NCBI GenBank assembly: GCA_937890845.1
Contig: CALADR010000007.1
Location: 1 to 16,132, forward strand
Reading direction: 5' to 3'
From: an uncultured Bacteroidales bacterium
GTDB taxonomy: Bacteria; Bacteroidota; Bacteroidia; Bacteroidales; UBA932
Length of the DNA: 16,132 nt
The translations under genes were made by a program, and so were the position numbers. Shown here piece by piece: positions 1 to 8,900 of the stretch (position 1 is its first letter; each line of letters starts with the position of its first letter). A model generated the notes under the pieces. It made no database searches, was not told the origin of the DNA, and worked only from the letters and a program-made list of their open reading frames with translations.

Positions 1-1168
1 TATATTTTTTCCAATATATGGCTTTACAGGAATGCCTCGCAAACCGGTTTCCTTATCGCTGCCATTTTTCTTGGACTTCTGCATACGAAACTCGGCGTCA
101 AGGTAAACGATGCAGTCAGAGCCGTGCAGTTAGGCCCTATACAGGTCCATGCCTATGAGGTCACGAAAGTAGCCATGGTCCTCTATCTGGCATGGGCGGT
201 GCATGCATACAAGAATGACCAGTTCTGGATAGCGAGCAAAATTCAAAAGTCTGTCATTCATGGCAAAGAAATCATGGAAACTATGGCTATACATATTCAT
301 TCCGATAATGCTGACTTGCATGGGCGTAGTAGTCGGCAGTATATCCAGTACTCTATTTATCGGCGGCATAATGATAGTGACCATTATGATAGGAGGAATA
401 AAAATCAGGGATATAATGAAAATGGCGCCCCTGCTGCTATTGGGAGGCATAGCCTGCATCGGTATATGGTTCGTTACCGAAGGCAAGGTACTGTCCAGGG
501 TAGGAACGGCATTCAGCAGACTGGGAATGACTGAATTGGTGGAAAATGTAACCGGACACCCAGTAGTATCCACCGATGATATATCTCTGAAAGAAATCAA
601 ACAGGGCACACAGGAATTCCAGGGCTACCTGGACAAAATCAGACAGCCGGAAAGCGCGAAAGTGGCAATCCATGAAGGCGGATTTCTTGGGAAAGGCCCC
701 GGAAACAGCACCCAGAAATATACGGTGCCGCTCATGTTCAGTGACTATATGTACAGCTTTATTCTAGAAGAATACGGACTTTTGGGAGGCGCCTTTGTCC
801 TGTCATTGTTTGTAAGCCTGCTGGCAAGAGGTTCGATAATCGTACGGTCTTGCGACAATGATTATTCAAAGACAGTGGTGGCGGGGCTGACAATACTTAT
901 AAGCGCGCAGGCTCTCATGCATATGTTCATCAACGCAGACCTGGGACCGCTGACAGGACAGACGCTTCCTATGATAAGTCACGGAAAAAGTTCATTTATC
1001 TGCTTCAGTCTTGCCTTCGGCGTACTTCTGGCAATAAGTAAAATGGCAAAGAAGAAAATCCAGAAAGAAGAAGAAAGTTCCGAGCCTTTGATTGAAGGAC
1101 TTGGTATCCGGGACAATAATGTATCAGATACTTTGGATGAGTTGGACAAATTTGAATCAGACATATAA
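1..1168 (+). CDS. ftsW: FtsW, SEDS-family septal peptidoglycan polymerase (5' partial, one apparent frameshift)
   Basis: FtsW is a polytopic inner-membrane glycosyltransferase that polymerises lipid II at the septum. The 5' end lies outside the window. Reading starts in frame 1 (YIFSNIWLYRN...) and carries the family block R-x4-LGPIQVHAYEVTK. It must move to frame 2 near base 240 to continue with MAKKSWKLWLYIFIPIMLTC. Dropping one A from the AAAA run at 238-241 joins both parts into about 388 residues. Downstream hallmarks are the periplasmic loop GGFLGKGPGNSTQ, the segment SDYMYSFILEEYGLLGG with the conserved Asp, and TLPMISHGKSS near the last membrane helices. A charged cytoplasmic tail ends at 1168, one base before murG. 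Identity follows from these motifs and from the dcw context. The frameshift is probably a sequencing error because the gene is essential. Confidence 0.9.
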
Positions 1169-1169
1169 A

Positions 1170-2321
1170 ATGGAGAAAAAACATCCCATACGTGTAATTA
1201 TCTCCGGTGGCGGTACCGGAGGTCATATTTTCCCGGCAATATCGATTGCCGGACAGCTGAAGGCAGAAAATCCTGATGCAGAAATACTGTTTGTAGGCGC
1301 AGAGGGCCGAATGGAGATGGAAAAAGTGCCGGCGGCAGGATATGAAATCAAAGGATTGCCAGTAGCCGGACTGCAAAGGAAACTCACCCTTTCCAACCTT
1401 GCGCTTCCGTTCAAGGTCCTCAAAAGCATAAGGCTGGCAGGAAAAATACTTGACGAGTTCAAGCCTGACATTGCCGTAGGCGTAGGCGGTTACGCAAGCG
1501 CACCTCTTTTATGGAGTGCCTGCCGCAAGGGAATACCTACACTCATCCAGGAGCAGAACGGCTATGCCGGCCTCACAAACAAAATCCTGGGAAAAAAAGC
1601 AGATAAAATCTGCGTTGCCTATGAAGGGATGGAACGGTTCTTCCCAGCCGGAAAAATCATAATTACCGGCAATCCTATACGAAAGGAAATTATACCCGCT
1701 ACTGAAGAAAGCAGAAATGAAGCCTTCAAGTTTTACGGACTGGATCCTGAGAAGAAACATATATTCATAGTAGGTGGAAGTCTGGGAAGCGGCACATTGA
1801 ACAAGTCGGTACAACAATGGATATCAGACGGATGTCAAGGAGGCGAAGGAGTTGAAATAATATGGCAGTGCGGAAAATACTACAAAAATTCCGTAGATGC
1901 ATTCATGAAAGAAGCTTCGGAAAAGAGACTTGGAGGAAGTACATTGCCTGGCATAAGACATTTCGATTTCATAAAAAGGATGGATCTGGCCTATGCCGCA
2001 GCAGATGTCGTAATCTCACGTTCAGGTGCAAGCTCTGTATCAGAACTCTGCGCTGCCCACAAGGCCGCTATATTTGTTCCGTCGCCTAACGTGGCGGAAG
2101 ACCACCAGACCCATAATGCGATGGCTCTTGTCAAAAAGAACGCCGCAATCATGGTTACGGATGCCGAAGCCCCTTCTATACTTATGTCAGCAGCCTGTGA
2201 ACTTCTTACAGACAGCAAACGGATTGAAGAACTTGAAAATAATATAACTAACTTTGCAAAACCTGATGCTGCAGCAAGCATCACAAAGGAAATATACAAC
2301 ATAATAAACAGGAAATCTTAA
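1170..2321 (+). CDS. murG: MurG, undecaprenyldiphospho-muramoylpentapeptide beta-N-acetylglucosaminyltransferase
   Basis: MurG transfers GlcNAc from UDP-GlcNAc to lipid I, giving lipid II on the inner face of the cytoplasmic membrane. The protein is 383 aa, close to the usual family length. The N-terminal GGGTGGH loop (residues 13-19) contacts the lipid diphosphate. GVGGYASAP and QEQNGYAGLTNK follow, then GNPIRKE. The C-terminal UDP-GlcNAc half carries GGSLGSGTLN, ISRSGASSVSEL and PSPNVAEDHQTHNA. I chose ATG 1170 (MEKKHPIRV) because it gives the usual short N-terminus and lies one base after the ftsW stop. An upstream in-frame ATG at 1092 would overlap ftsW by 77 bases and add 26 unrelated residues. 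The gene ends in TAA at 2319-2321, directly abutting murC, which suggests translational coupling. Confidence 0.97.
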   Translation: MEKKHPIRVIISGGGTGGHIFPAISIAGQLKAENPDAEILFVGAEGRMEMEKVPAAGYEIKGLPVAGLQRKLTLSNLALPFKVLKSIRLAGKILDEFKPDIAVGVGGYASAPLLWSACRKGIPTLIQEQNGYAGLTNKILGKKADKICVAYEGMERFFPAGKIIITGNPIRKEIIPATEESRNEAFKFYGLDPEKKHIFIVGGSLGSGTLNKSVQQWISDGCQGGEGVEIIWQCGKYYKNSVDAFMKEASEKRLGGSTLPGIRHFDFIKRMDLAYAAADVVISRSGASSVSELCAAHKAAIFVPSPNVAEDHQTHNAMALVKKNAAIMVTDAEAPSILMSAACELLTDSKRIEELENNITNFAKPDAAASITKEIYNIINRKS

Positions 2322-3686
2322 ATGGATTACAAAAACATATACTTCATAGGAATCGGAGGTATAGGCATGAGTGCGATAGCGCGGTACTACAATGCCAGAG
2401 GATATGCCGTATCCGGTTATGACCGCACGCCTTCCGAGCTCACCAGGGAGCTTGAAAAAGAAGGCATTGCCATACACTATGAAGACGACTGCGCCTATAT
2501 ACCGTCCGATACGGAATCGACTCTCGTGGTATATACTCCGGCAATCCCTGCTGATATGGGAGAACTCGCCTATGTCCGTTCGCACGGCTACAAGGTAGTA
2601 AAGAGGTCTCGTATCCTCGGAGAAATTTCAGCCGGAGAACGATGTCTTGCAATAGCAGGAACACACGGAAAAACCACCACAAGTACACTGCTTGCCCACA
2701 TTTTCCAGGCAAGCGGAGAAGGATGTTCCGCATTTCTGGGAGGCATAAGCAAAAACTACGGCTCAAACCTACTTATCAGCCGGAATAACGTCATCGTGGC
2801 CGAAGCCGATGAATTCGACAGGTCCTTCCTGCAACTGCACCCTGAAATTGCCGTAATAACATCTATGGATGCCGACCATCTGGACATATATTCGGACCTG
2901 GAACACATAAATGCTGCATTCCGGGAGTTTGCAAGCCAGGTTACCGGGACAGTCATTGCAAAATACGGCATCTGCATTACGGCAAAAGATACTGACGCCA
3001 GGTTAATGACATACTCCTATGACAATCCTGAAGCAGACTTTTACGCATCAGAAATAAAAACAGACAATTGCGGCTATATCAACTTCCGCCTAAACTATCC
3101 TGGAGGACATATAGACGGATGCAAAGTAGGAGTTCCCGGATGGGTCAATGTTGAAAACGGAATTGCAGCTGCTGCAATAGCAATTACATACGGGCTGGAC
3201 AATGACAGGATAAAAGAAGGGCTCGCTTCTTTTGCAGGAGTAAAAAGGCGCTTCGACATTCATCTGAATACACCGGAGTGCTCTTATATAGATGATTATG
3301 CCCATCATCCCAAGGAATTATCCTCAGCCATAAGTTCTATCAGGGAAATATTTCCAGGAAGAAAACTTACGGCGATATTCCAGCCGCACCTTTACACAAG
3401 GACACGTGATTTTGCCGAGGAATTTGCAGAATCACTCAGCAAATCCGACAAAGTTATACTGCTGGACATATACCCTGCCCGTGAAGAACCGATTCCGGGA
3501 GTAACATCCGAGATAATCTTTGACAAGGTAGGATGCGCTGAAAAAGTGCTGCTAAAAAGAGAAGAACTGATGGAATACCTTGAAAAAGAGCCGGTTGATG
3601 TTCTGGTAACATTCGGAGCCGGAAACATTGACAGATTCACTGGAGCCATAACTGAAATGCTCAGAAACAGGATAAAACCTAATTAA
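2322..3686 (+). CDS. murC: MurC, UDP-N-acetylmuramate--L-alanine ligase
   Basis: MurC is the cytoplasmic ATP-dependent ligase that adds L-Ala to UDP-MurNAc, the first step of stem-peptide synthesis. It is 454 aa, typical for the family. The three Mur-ligase domains are visible in order. The N-terminal Rossmann-like UDP-binding domain has GIGGIGMSA (residues 10-18). The central ATPase has the P-loop GTHGKTT (113-119), EADEFDRSF and SMDADHLDIY. The C-terminal domain has FAGVKRRFDIH, DDYAHHPKEL, FQPHLYTRTRDF and DIYPAREEPIPGV. The ATG follows the murG stop with no gap, so the two are very likely co-translated. ftsQ starts 14 bases downstream. No truncation or odd composition is seen. Confidence 0.98.
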   Translation: MDYKNIYFIGIGGIGMSAIARYYNARGYAVSGYDRTPSELTRELEKEGIAIHYEDDCAYIPSDTESTLVVYTPAIPADMGELAYVRSHGYKVVKRSRILGEISAGERCLAIAGTHGKTTTSTLLAHIFQASGEGCSAFLGGISKNYGSNLLISRNNVIVAEADEFDRSFLQLHPEIAVITSMDADHLDIYSDLEHINAAFREFASQVTGTVIAKYGICITAKDTDARLMTYSYDNPEADFYASEIKTDNCGYINFRLNYPGGHIDGCKVGVPGWVNVENGIAAAAIAITYGLDNDRIKEGLASFAGVKRRFDIHLNTPECSYIDDYAHHPKELSSAISSIREIFPGRKLTAIFQPHLYTRTRDFAEEFAESLSKSDKVILLDIYPAREEPIPGVTSEIIFDKVGCAEKVLLKREELMEYLEKEPVDVLVTFGAGNIDRFTGAITEMLRNRIKPN

Positions 3687-3700
3687 CAGGATAGTTCAGA

Positions 3701-4483
3701 ATGAAACCGTTTATAAAATACACGCTGTACGCTGCAAGCCTGGGAGCGATGTTGCTTGCCCTGGCTGCCGCCTTGGGCGTAAGTGCCTCAAGACGCAGCG
3801 CATTGAAGTGTACAGGACTGTCTGTAACAATAATAGACAGCCTCGAAAACAGTTTCGTATCCAAATCTGACATCAAAAGCTTTCTGGACTCAGAATCCGG
3901 AGGCTATATAGGAAAATACGCAGACAGTATCAGCCTAACCCAAATAGAACGGATCATTGACAGACGAAGCGCCGTCATGAAAAGCCAGGCATATATCACA
4001 AAGGACGGAACCCTAAATATAGATGTGACACAACGCAAGCCTATTATACGGTTCCAAAAATCAGGAGGCGGATTTTACGCTGATGCAGAAGGCTTCCTGT
4101 TCCCGCTGCAGCCTGGCTACACTGCATACGTCCCTATAATAGACGGAGCCGTTCCTCTGAACGCCGAAAGCGGATATAAAGGCAGGATAGCCGACGAGAA
4201 AGGGCGTATCTGGCTTGAGAAAATCATCCGTCTGGCAGAATATATGAATGACAACAAGGTTTGGCGTGAAAACATTGTGCAGATAACTGTAAGCGGTAAC
4301 GGAGACCTTATAATGGTCCCGAAAGAAGGACGGGAAAAATTCATTTTCGGCAGCCCTGACAAGCCTGAAGAAAAATTCAGAAGAATAGAAAAATATTACG
4401 AAAGCATTGTACCGGCCAGAGGCGAGGGACAATACAGAACGGTCAATGTGAAGTTTGACAACCAGATAATTTGCAGAAAATAA
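3701..4483 (+). CDS. ftsQ: FtsQ/DivIB-type cell division protein
   Basis: FtsQ is a bitopic inner-membrane divisome protein whose periplasmic domain recruits FtsB/FtsL. It is 260 aa. The first few residues (MKPFIKY) are cytoplasmic, and a single hydrophobic segment lies at about residues 6-28. A periplasmic region follows with POTRA-like content (VTIIDSLENSFVSKSDIKSF), then the FtsQ-type block AYITKDGTLNIDVTQRKPIIRF and GFYADAEGFLFPL, which matches the Bacteroidota FtsQ layout. Primary sequence of FtsQ is poorly conserved, so the call leans on this layout and on the position between murC and ftsA. There is a 14-base gap from murC and a 17-base gap to ftsA. No Shine-Dalgarno motif is visible, as usual in this phylum. 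Confidence 0.88.
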   Translation: MKPFIKYTLYAASLGAMLLALAAALGVSASRRSALKCTGLSVTIIDSLENSFVSKSDIKSFLDSESGGYIGKYADSISLTQIERIIDRRSAVMKSQAYITKDGTLNIDVTQRKPIIRFQKSGGGFYADAEGFLFPLQPGYTAYVPIIDGAVPLNAESGYKGRIADEKGRIWLEKIIRLAEYMNDNKVWRENIVQITVSGNGDLIMVPKEGREKFIFGSPDKPEEKFRRIEKYYESIVPARGEGQYRTVNVKFDNQIICRK

Positions 4484-4500
4484 TTCAAGTTCAATAAATT

Positions 4501-5961
4501 ATGGACGAAAAACATATAGTGGCAATTGACCTGGGCACATCAAAGCTGGCTGTAACTATAGCAAGGGTCAGCGGTGAGGACATTCAGGTCATTTATTACA
4601 AGGAAACCCCTTCTGAAGGTATAAGGTACAGTTATGTACTTAACCCCAAGAAAGTGGCGGACACTTTGAGGCCTGTCATAGAAAATGCAGAAAGGGAACT
4701 GAATATGAAAATCACGCAGGCTGTGGTAGGAATGCCGCGGTACAGCGTGCGTCAGGAAACCAATCAGGGAAGCATTGCCCACAACCCTGACGAATGCATT
4801 TCCATTGAAGATATAAACTATATCAAGTCAATCGCACAAGAGGAATATCCCCTTGAAAATGAAAAGGAAGTGCTTTTCGGGGCGGTGGCCCAGTCCTTCT
4901 CCACATCAGAGGACTTCCAGCTCATCGAGAAAGATATAATCGGAATGGCAAGCGACAAACTGGAAGGAAATTTCAAGATATTCATCGGAGTAAAGAGATA
5001 TCTCCAGAATATTGATATGGTATTCAACCAGTTGGGGATAGCCGTTGCCGGCAAATACTTTACACCTGACACGACATCCAGAGCAGTCCTTACATACGCG
5101 GAAATGGAAAGCGGTGTAGCCCTGATAGATTTCGGTGCCGGAGTAACATCTGTAAGCATACATTCAGGCAATATAATGAGGCATTACGCAGCCATCCCGT
5201 TCGGAGGAAGGTCGATTACTTATGACATTGACAACGAGTGCAAGATATTCTCTGAAAATCTTGCTGAGAATCTGAAACTGGCATACGGTATATGCATGCC
5301 TGAAAAGCTTCAGAACATGAACGACAAAATCCTGAGAATCAACATCGGGACAACTGCACAATACAAAGACCTTCCTGTAAAATACCTCTCTGAAGTGATT
5401 TCAAGCAGAGTACAGGAAATAACAGAAGCCATTCTTTATGAAATAGAACGCAGCGGATTTGCGGACAGTCTCAGAAGCGGAATCGTACTTACAGGAGGAG
5501 GAGCGAATCTGGCCAACTGCAAGAACTTCATTACGGAACTGTCCGGCTATTCAGTAAGAATCGGCTATCCGAAACCTGTATTCTCCGGATCCGGATGCAT
5601 AGGAGTACACGAGGCGGAAGCTGCGACATCCATAGGTATGATTCTCGCCGCCATCAAAGACAACTGTGCCGAATGCGCTATAATTGAAGACGGAAGCCGG
5701 CCAAAGACTTCAGTAGTTATCGAAACACCGGCAGAGGAAAATACAGAAGAAAGAAGCACGCAGCCAGAGACAGCTGAGCAGACGAATAATACAGAACTGT
5801 TCCCTGAAAGCGAGGAAGAAAAAGCAAATAGGATAGAAAATAATAAAAAAGCGGGAAAGAAGCCGAGGGGAGGAAATAAGATTATATGGGGCAGTATCAA
5901 GGAAAAATTCGGGCAATTTACAGCATCGCTCTATGACGGAATGAAAAACGAAGAAGTATAA
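4501..5961 (+). CDS. ftsA: FtsA, actin-like FtsZ membrane anchor
   Basis: FtsA is an actin/Hsp70-fold ATPase that tethers FtsZ to the inner membrane and recruits later divisome proteins. It is 486 aa. The phosphate-1 motif IVAIDLGTSKLAVTIA is near the N-terminus, and the SHS2 (1C) subdomain follows with VVGMPRYSVRQETNQG. The phosphate-2 motif is ALIDFGAGVTSVSI, then YAAIPFGGRSITYDI, and the adenosine motif is GIVLTGGGANLANC. A charged, low-complexity linker rich in Glu, Thr and Asn spans about residues 400-455. The protein ends in a probable amphipathic membrane helix (IWGSIKEKFGQFTASLYDGM), which is the expected anchor. ftsZ begins 27 bases later, the standard pairing of partner genes. Confidence 0.97.
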   Translation: MDEKHIVAIDLGTSKLAVTIARVSGEDIQVIYYKETPSEGIRYSYVLNPKKVADTLRPVIENAERELNMKITQAVVGMPRYSVRQETNQGSIAHNPDECISIEDINYIKSIAQEEYPLENEKEVLFGAVAQSFSTSEDFQLIEKDIIGMASDKLEGNFKIFIGVKRYLQNIDMVFNQLGIAVAGKYFTPDTTSRAVLTYAEMESGVALIDFGAGVTSVSIHSGNIMRHYAAIPFGGRSITYDIDNECKIFSENLAENLKLAYGICMPEKLQNMNDKILRINIGTTAQYKDLPVKYLSEVISSRVQEITEAILYEIERSGFADSLRSGIVLTGGGANLANCKNFITELSGYSVRIGYPKPVFSGSGCIGVHEAEAATSIGMILAAIKDNCAECAIIEDGSRPKTSVVIETPAEENTEERSTQPETAEQTNNTELFPESEEEKANRIENNKKAGKKPRGGNKIIWGSIKEKFGQFTASLYDGMKNEEV

Positions 5962-5988
5962 CAGGCTTTCAAACAAGAGACTTGGGTT

Positions 5989-7248
5989 ATGAATGAGAAT
6001 AATACAGACATATTTGTTCCGGCAGACTGGACGCCGGAAAACTCCATAATAAAAGTTATCGGAGTAGGCGGCGGCGGATGCAATGCCGTCAATTATATGT
6101 ATAACCAAAAGGTCAAGGGCTGTACTTTCATTGTCTGCAACACTGATGCACAAGCCCTCAACAAATGCGAAGTCCCTATCAAACTTCCAATCGGAACCTT
6201 GGGAGCAGGATGTGATCCCACAAAAGGAAGGAATGCCGCAATCGAAGCAGAAAGCAAGATTGCCGAAATCCTGGACAACAATACCAAAATGGTATTCATC
6301 ACTGCCGGAATGGGAGGAGGAACAGGCACAGGAGCCTCTCCTGTAATAGCCAACATGGCCAAGACACGAGGCATACTTACTGTAGCGGTAGTGACAATTC
6401 CCTTCAAGTTTGAAGGTTCGGAAAAATACGCCAAGGCGATGGACGGAATAAACGAGCTTGAGAAAAATGTTGACAGTCTTCTGATTATCAACAACGAAAA
6501 GCTATATGACTGCTTCGGAAACATGCTTCTCCACGAGGCATTCCCGAAAGCCGATGAAGTTCTTGCTACAGCCGTCCGGGGAATAACGGAGATAATAAGC
6601 AAATCCGGATATATTAACGTCGATTTTGCCGATGTAAGCGCAATGATGAGAAACAGCGGAGTCGCTCTTATGGGCTGCGGTACCGGTACCGGAGAACACA
6701 GGATAGAAGATGCTGTAAAAGGTGCTCTTGAGTCACCTCTTCTGAACAACTATAATCTCAAGACAGCAAAAAATGTCCTTGTCAACATTGCCGGAGGGAA
6801 AAACGACAATGGCCTTATCATGGATGACCTGAACAAAATCAACAAGATGATCGGGGACTATACTGGCAAGGCGAACAATTTCAAGAGCGGTCTGGTATGG
6901 GAAGATGATCCGGCATGGGGAGACAAGGTAAGCATAACAGTGATAGCTACAGGATTCAAAAAAGACATTCCGTCTATGATAAGTCCTGACAATATCATAA
7001 AAATAGACTGGGACTTCCAATATACGAAAACCGCAGCTTCAGAACTTGACATTGAGATATCGGAAGAAGAAGAAAACAATATCAAGAAAATTGGCTACAA
7101 CAATTCTGAAAATGTCCGCAAATTCCACTTCTCCGAAGAAAACAAGCCTGTGCTCGCAGTAGGCCCCGGACAGAATATAGGAGAGTTGGAGGCAACTCCG
7201 TCAATAAGGCGTATCACCAAAAGGAAAAATACTGACAATATAAAATAA
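5989..7248 (+). CDS. ftsZ: FtsZ, tubulin-like cell division GTPase
   Basis: FtsZ polymerises into the Z-ring. It is 419 aa. GVGGGGCNAVN lies at residues 25-35. The tubulin signature GGGTGTG is at 109-115, followed by ASP where AAP is common. The T7 synergy loop NVDFADV is at 210-216, with both catalytic Asp residues (212, 215) intact. The GTPase core is complete, so the protein should be active. The C-terminal linker after about residue 345 is short and acidic (SEEEENNIKK). The tail ELEATPSIRRITKRK is a plausible FtsA-binding peptide but differs from the usual D-IP-FLR form. gltX follows after 12 bases. Confidence 0.98.
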   Translation: MNENNTDIFVPADWTPENSIIKVIGVGGGGCNAVNYMYNQKVKGCTFIVCNTDAQALNKCEVPIKLPIGTLGAGCDPTKGRNAAIEAESKIAEILDNNTKMVFITAGMGGGTGTGASPVIANMAKTRGILTVAVVTIPFKFEGSEKYAKAMDGINELEKNVDSLLIINNEKLYDCFGNMLLHEAFPKADEVLATAVRGITEIISKSGYINVDFADVSAMMRNSGVALMGCGTGTGEHRIEDAVKGALESPLLNNYNLKTAKNVLVNIAGGKNDNGLIMDDLNKINKMIGDYTGKANNFKSGLVWEDDPAWGDKVSITVIATGFKKDIPSMISPDNIIKIDWDFQYTKTAASELDIEISEEEENNIKKIGYNNSENVRKFHFSEENKPVLAVGPGQNIGELEATPSIRRITKRKNTDNIK

Positions 7249-7260
7249 AGAAATACAGAT

Positions 7261-8899
7261 ATGGAAAGAAAAACAAGAGTAAGGTTTGCGCCTTCTCCAA
7301 CAGGTCCTCTCCACATGGGAGGCGTACGCACAGCCCTCTACAACTACCTTTTTGCTAAGCAGAGAGGCGGTGATTTTATAATAAGGATTGAAGACACCGA
7401 CTCCCAGAGGTTTGTACCGGGAGCGGAAAAATATATCATAGAAGCATTGAACTGGTGCGGCATCATTCCGGACGAAGGAGTGGATGCTCAGGGAAATGTA
7501 GTGGAGAAGACACCCTCATGCTCCATACAGACAGTCACAAAGGCGCGGAATATACCGCAAATATGCTGAAGAACTGGTAGAAAAAGGTTATGCTTATTAT
7601 GCATTTGACACTGCTGAAGAACTTTCTGCAAAAAGAGCTGAAATGGAGGCTCAAAAACAGACCTTCATCTACAACCATATCACACGCAAATCCCTCCGCA
7701 ACTCCATCTCCATGACGGAAAGCGAGTGGAGACCACTTTTAGAGTCCCATACAGACTGGACCATCCGCTTCAAAATGCCGGAAGACCGCGTAGTGAAAAT
7801 GGATGACCTCATCAGAGGACATATAGAAGTCAACTCCGACACACTGGACGACAAGGTTCTGTGGAAAAGGGCTGACGAACTGCCTACATACCACCTCGCC
7901 AACATAGTAGATGACCACCTTATGGAAATAACCGAAGTCATCCGCGGCGAAGAATGGCTTCCGTCCCTCCCTCTGCACTATCTTCTTTATGAAGCATTCG
8001 GATGGCAGGACAGCCAGCCGAGATTTGCCCACCTGTCACTTCTTCTTAAACCAGACGGCAAAGGTAAACTCAGCAAGCGTGACGGAGACCGCCTCGGCTT
8101 CCCTGTTTTTCCTTTGAAATGGACCAATGCAGAAGGAGAGGTTTCACGCGGATACAGAGAAGACGGATACTTCCCTGAAGCATTTGTAAACCTTCTTGCC
8201 ATGCTGGGATGGAACCCTGGAGACGACAGGGAGTTGTTCACTATGGACGAACTCATACAGGCCTTCTCGCTGGAAAGAGTCATAAAATCAGGCGCCCGCT
8301 TCAATGCTGATAAAGCGAAATGGTACAACAAGGAATATCTCCGCACAAAATCTGTAGAAGAACTTACAGAACTCTTCATTCCAGTCCTGGAACAGCATGG
8401 AATGCAGGTAGTGGAATGCCCTAAATGCGCCATCACCGCAGGTTCTGAAATGACTGTACAGGGAGCTGACTTCAAAAACCATATTTTCACTGTAAAATAT
8501 GTTCAGGATGTAGTAGGACTGATTAAGGAAAGGGCTTCTTTTGTCGCTGATTTCTGGGATATCGCATCATACCTTTTCGTTGCACCTGAAACCTATGTCG
8601 AGAAAGATGCAGCCAAATTCTGGAAAGAAGAGAACTACACTCTCGCCCTCCAGGTCGCAGAATTCATAGAGAATTTTGACGGAGGCAATGCAACAGGACC
8701 GGAATTTACCAAAGAACAGATAGAAGGGCCTCTTGAAGAGTTCATCCGTAGCCACGAATGGCCTATGGGAAAAGTAATGAACTGTCTAAGGCTGGCTCTT
8801 GTAGGAGCATCAAGCGGACTCGGAATCGCCGACATCGTGTCTCTCATCGGAAGGAAAGAGCTTGCTTCCCGCATAGAGCATATCAAAGCGACACTCTAA
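7261..8899 (+). CDS. gltX: Glutamyl-tRNA synthetase (one apparent frameshift)
   Basis: GltX charges tRNA-Glu with glutamate in the cytoplasm and is a class I synthetase. The N-terminal part shows RFAPSPTGPLHMGGVRTALYNY, with the HIGH-type motif as LHMG (residues 17-20), and IRIEDTDSQRF. Frame 1 then degenerates after GNVVEKTP and stops at 7569. Frame 2 resumes with HAPYRQS, IYRKYAEELVEKGYAYYAFDT, then the KMSKS-type motif KLSKRD (residues 269-274 of the joined protein) and the alpha-helical anticodon-binding region. Removing one C from the CCC run at 7513-7515 restores a single 545-residue protein. That is slightly longer than many homologues but complete. The gene sits 12 bases after ftsZ, so it probably shares the dcw transcript. 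A structured 3' region and terminator follow. Confidence 0.95.
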
Positions 8900-8900
8900 C

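Noticed and set aside
124..534. Plus-strand frame starting MQLGPIQVHAYEV as a separate small gene
   Set aside because: Its first part is the FtsW N-terminal half in frame 1. After about base 240 it reads out-of-frame sequence, so it is a product of the frameshift.
6093..6749. Minus-strand open frame of about 218 codons
   Set aside because: It is antisense to the GTPase core of ftsZ. The openness follows from codon use on the plus strand and no protein family is recognisable.
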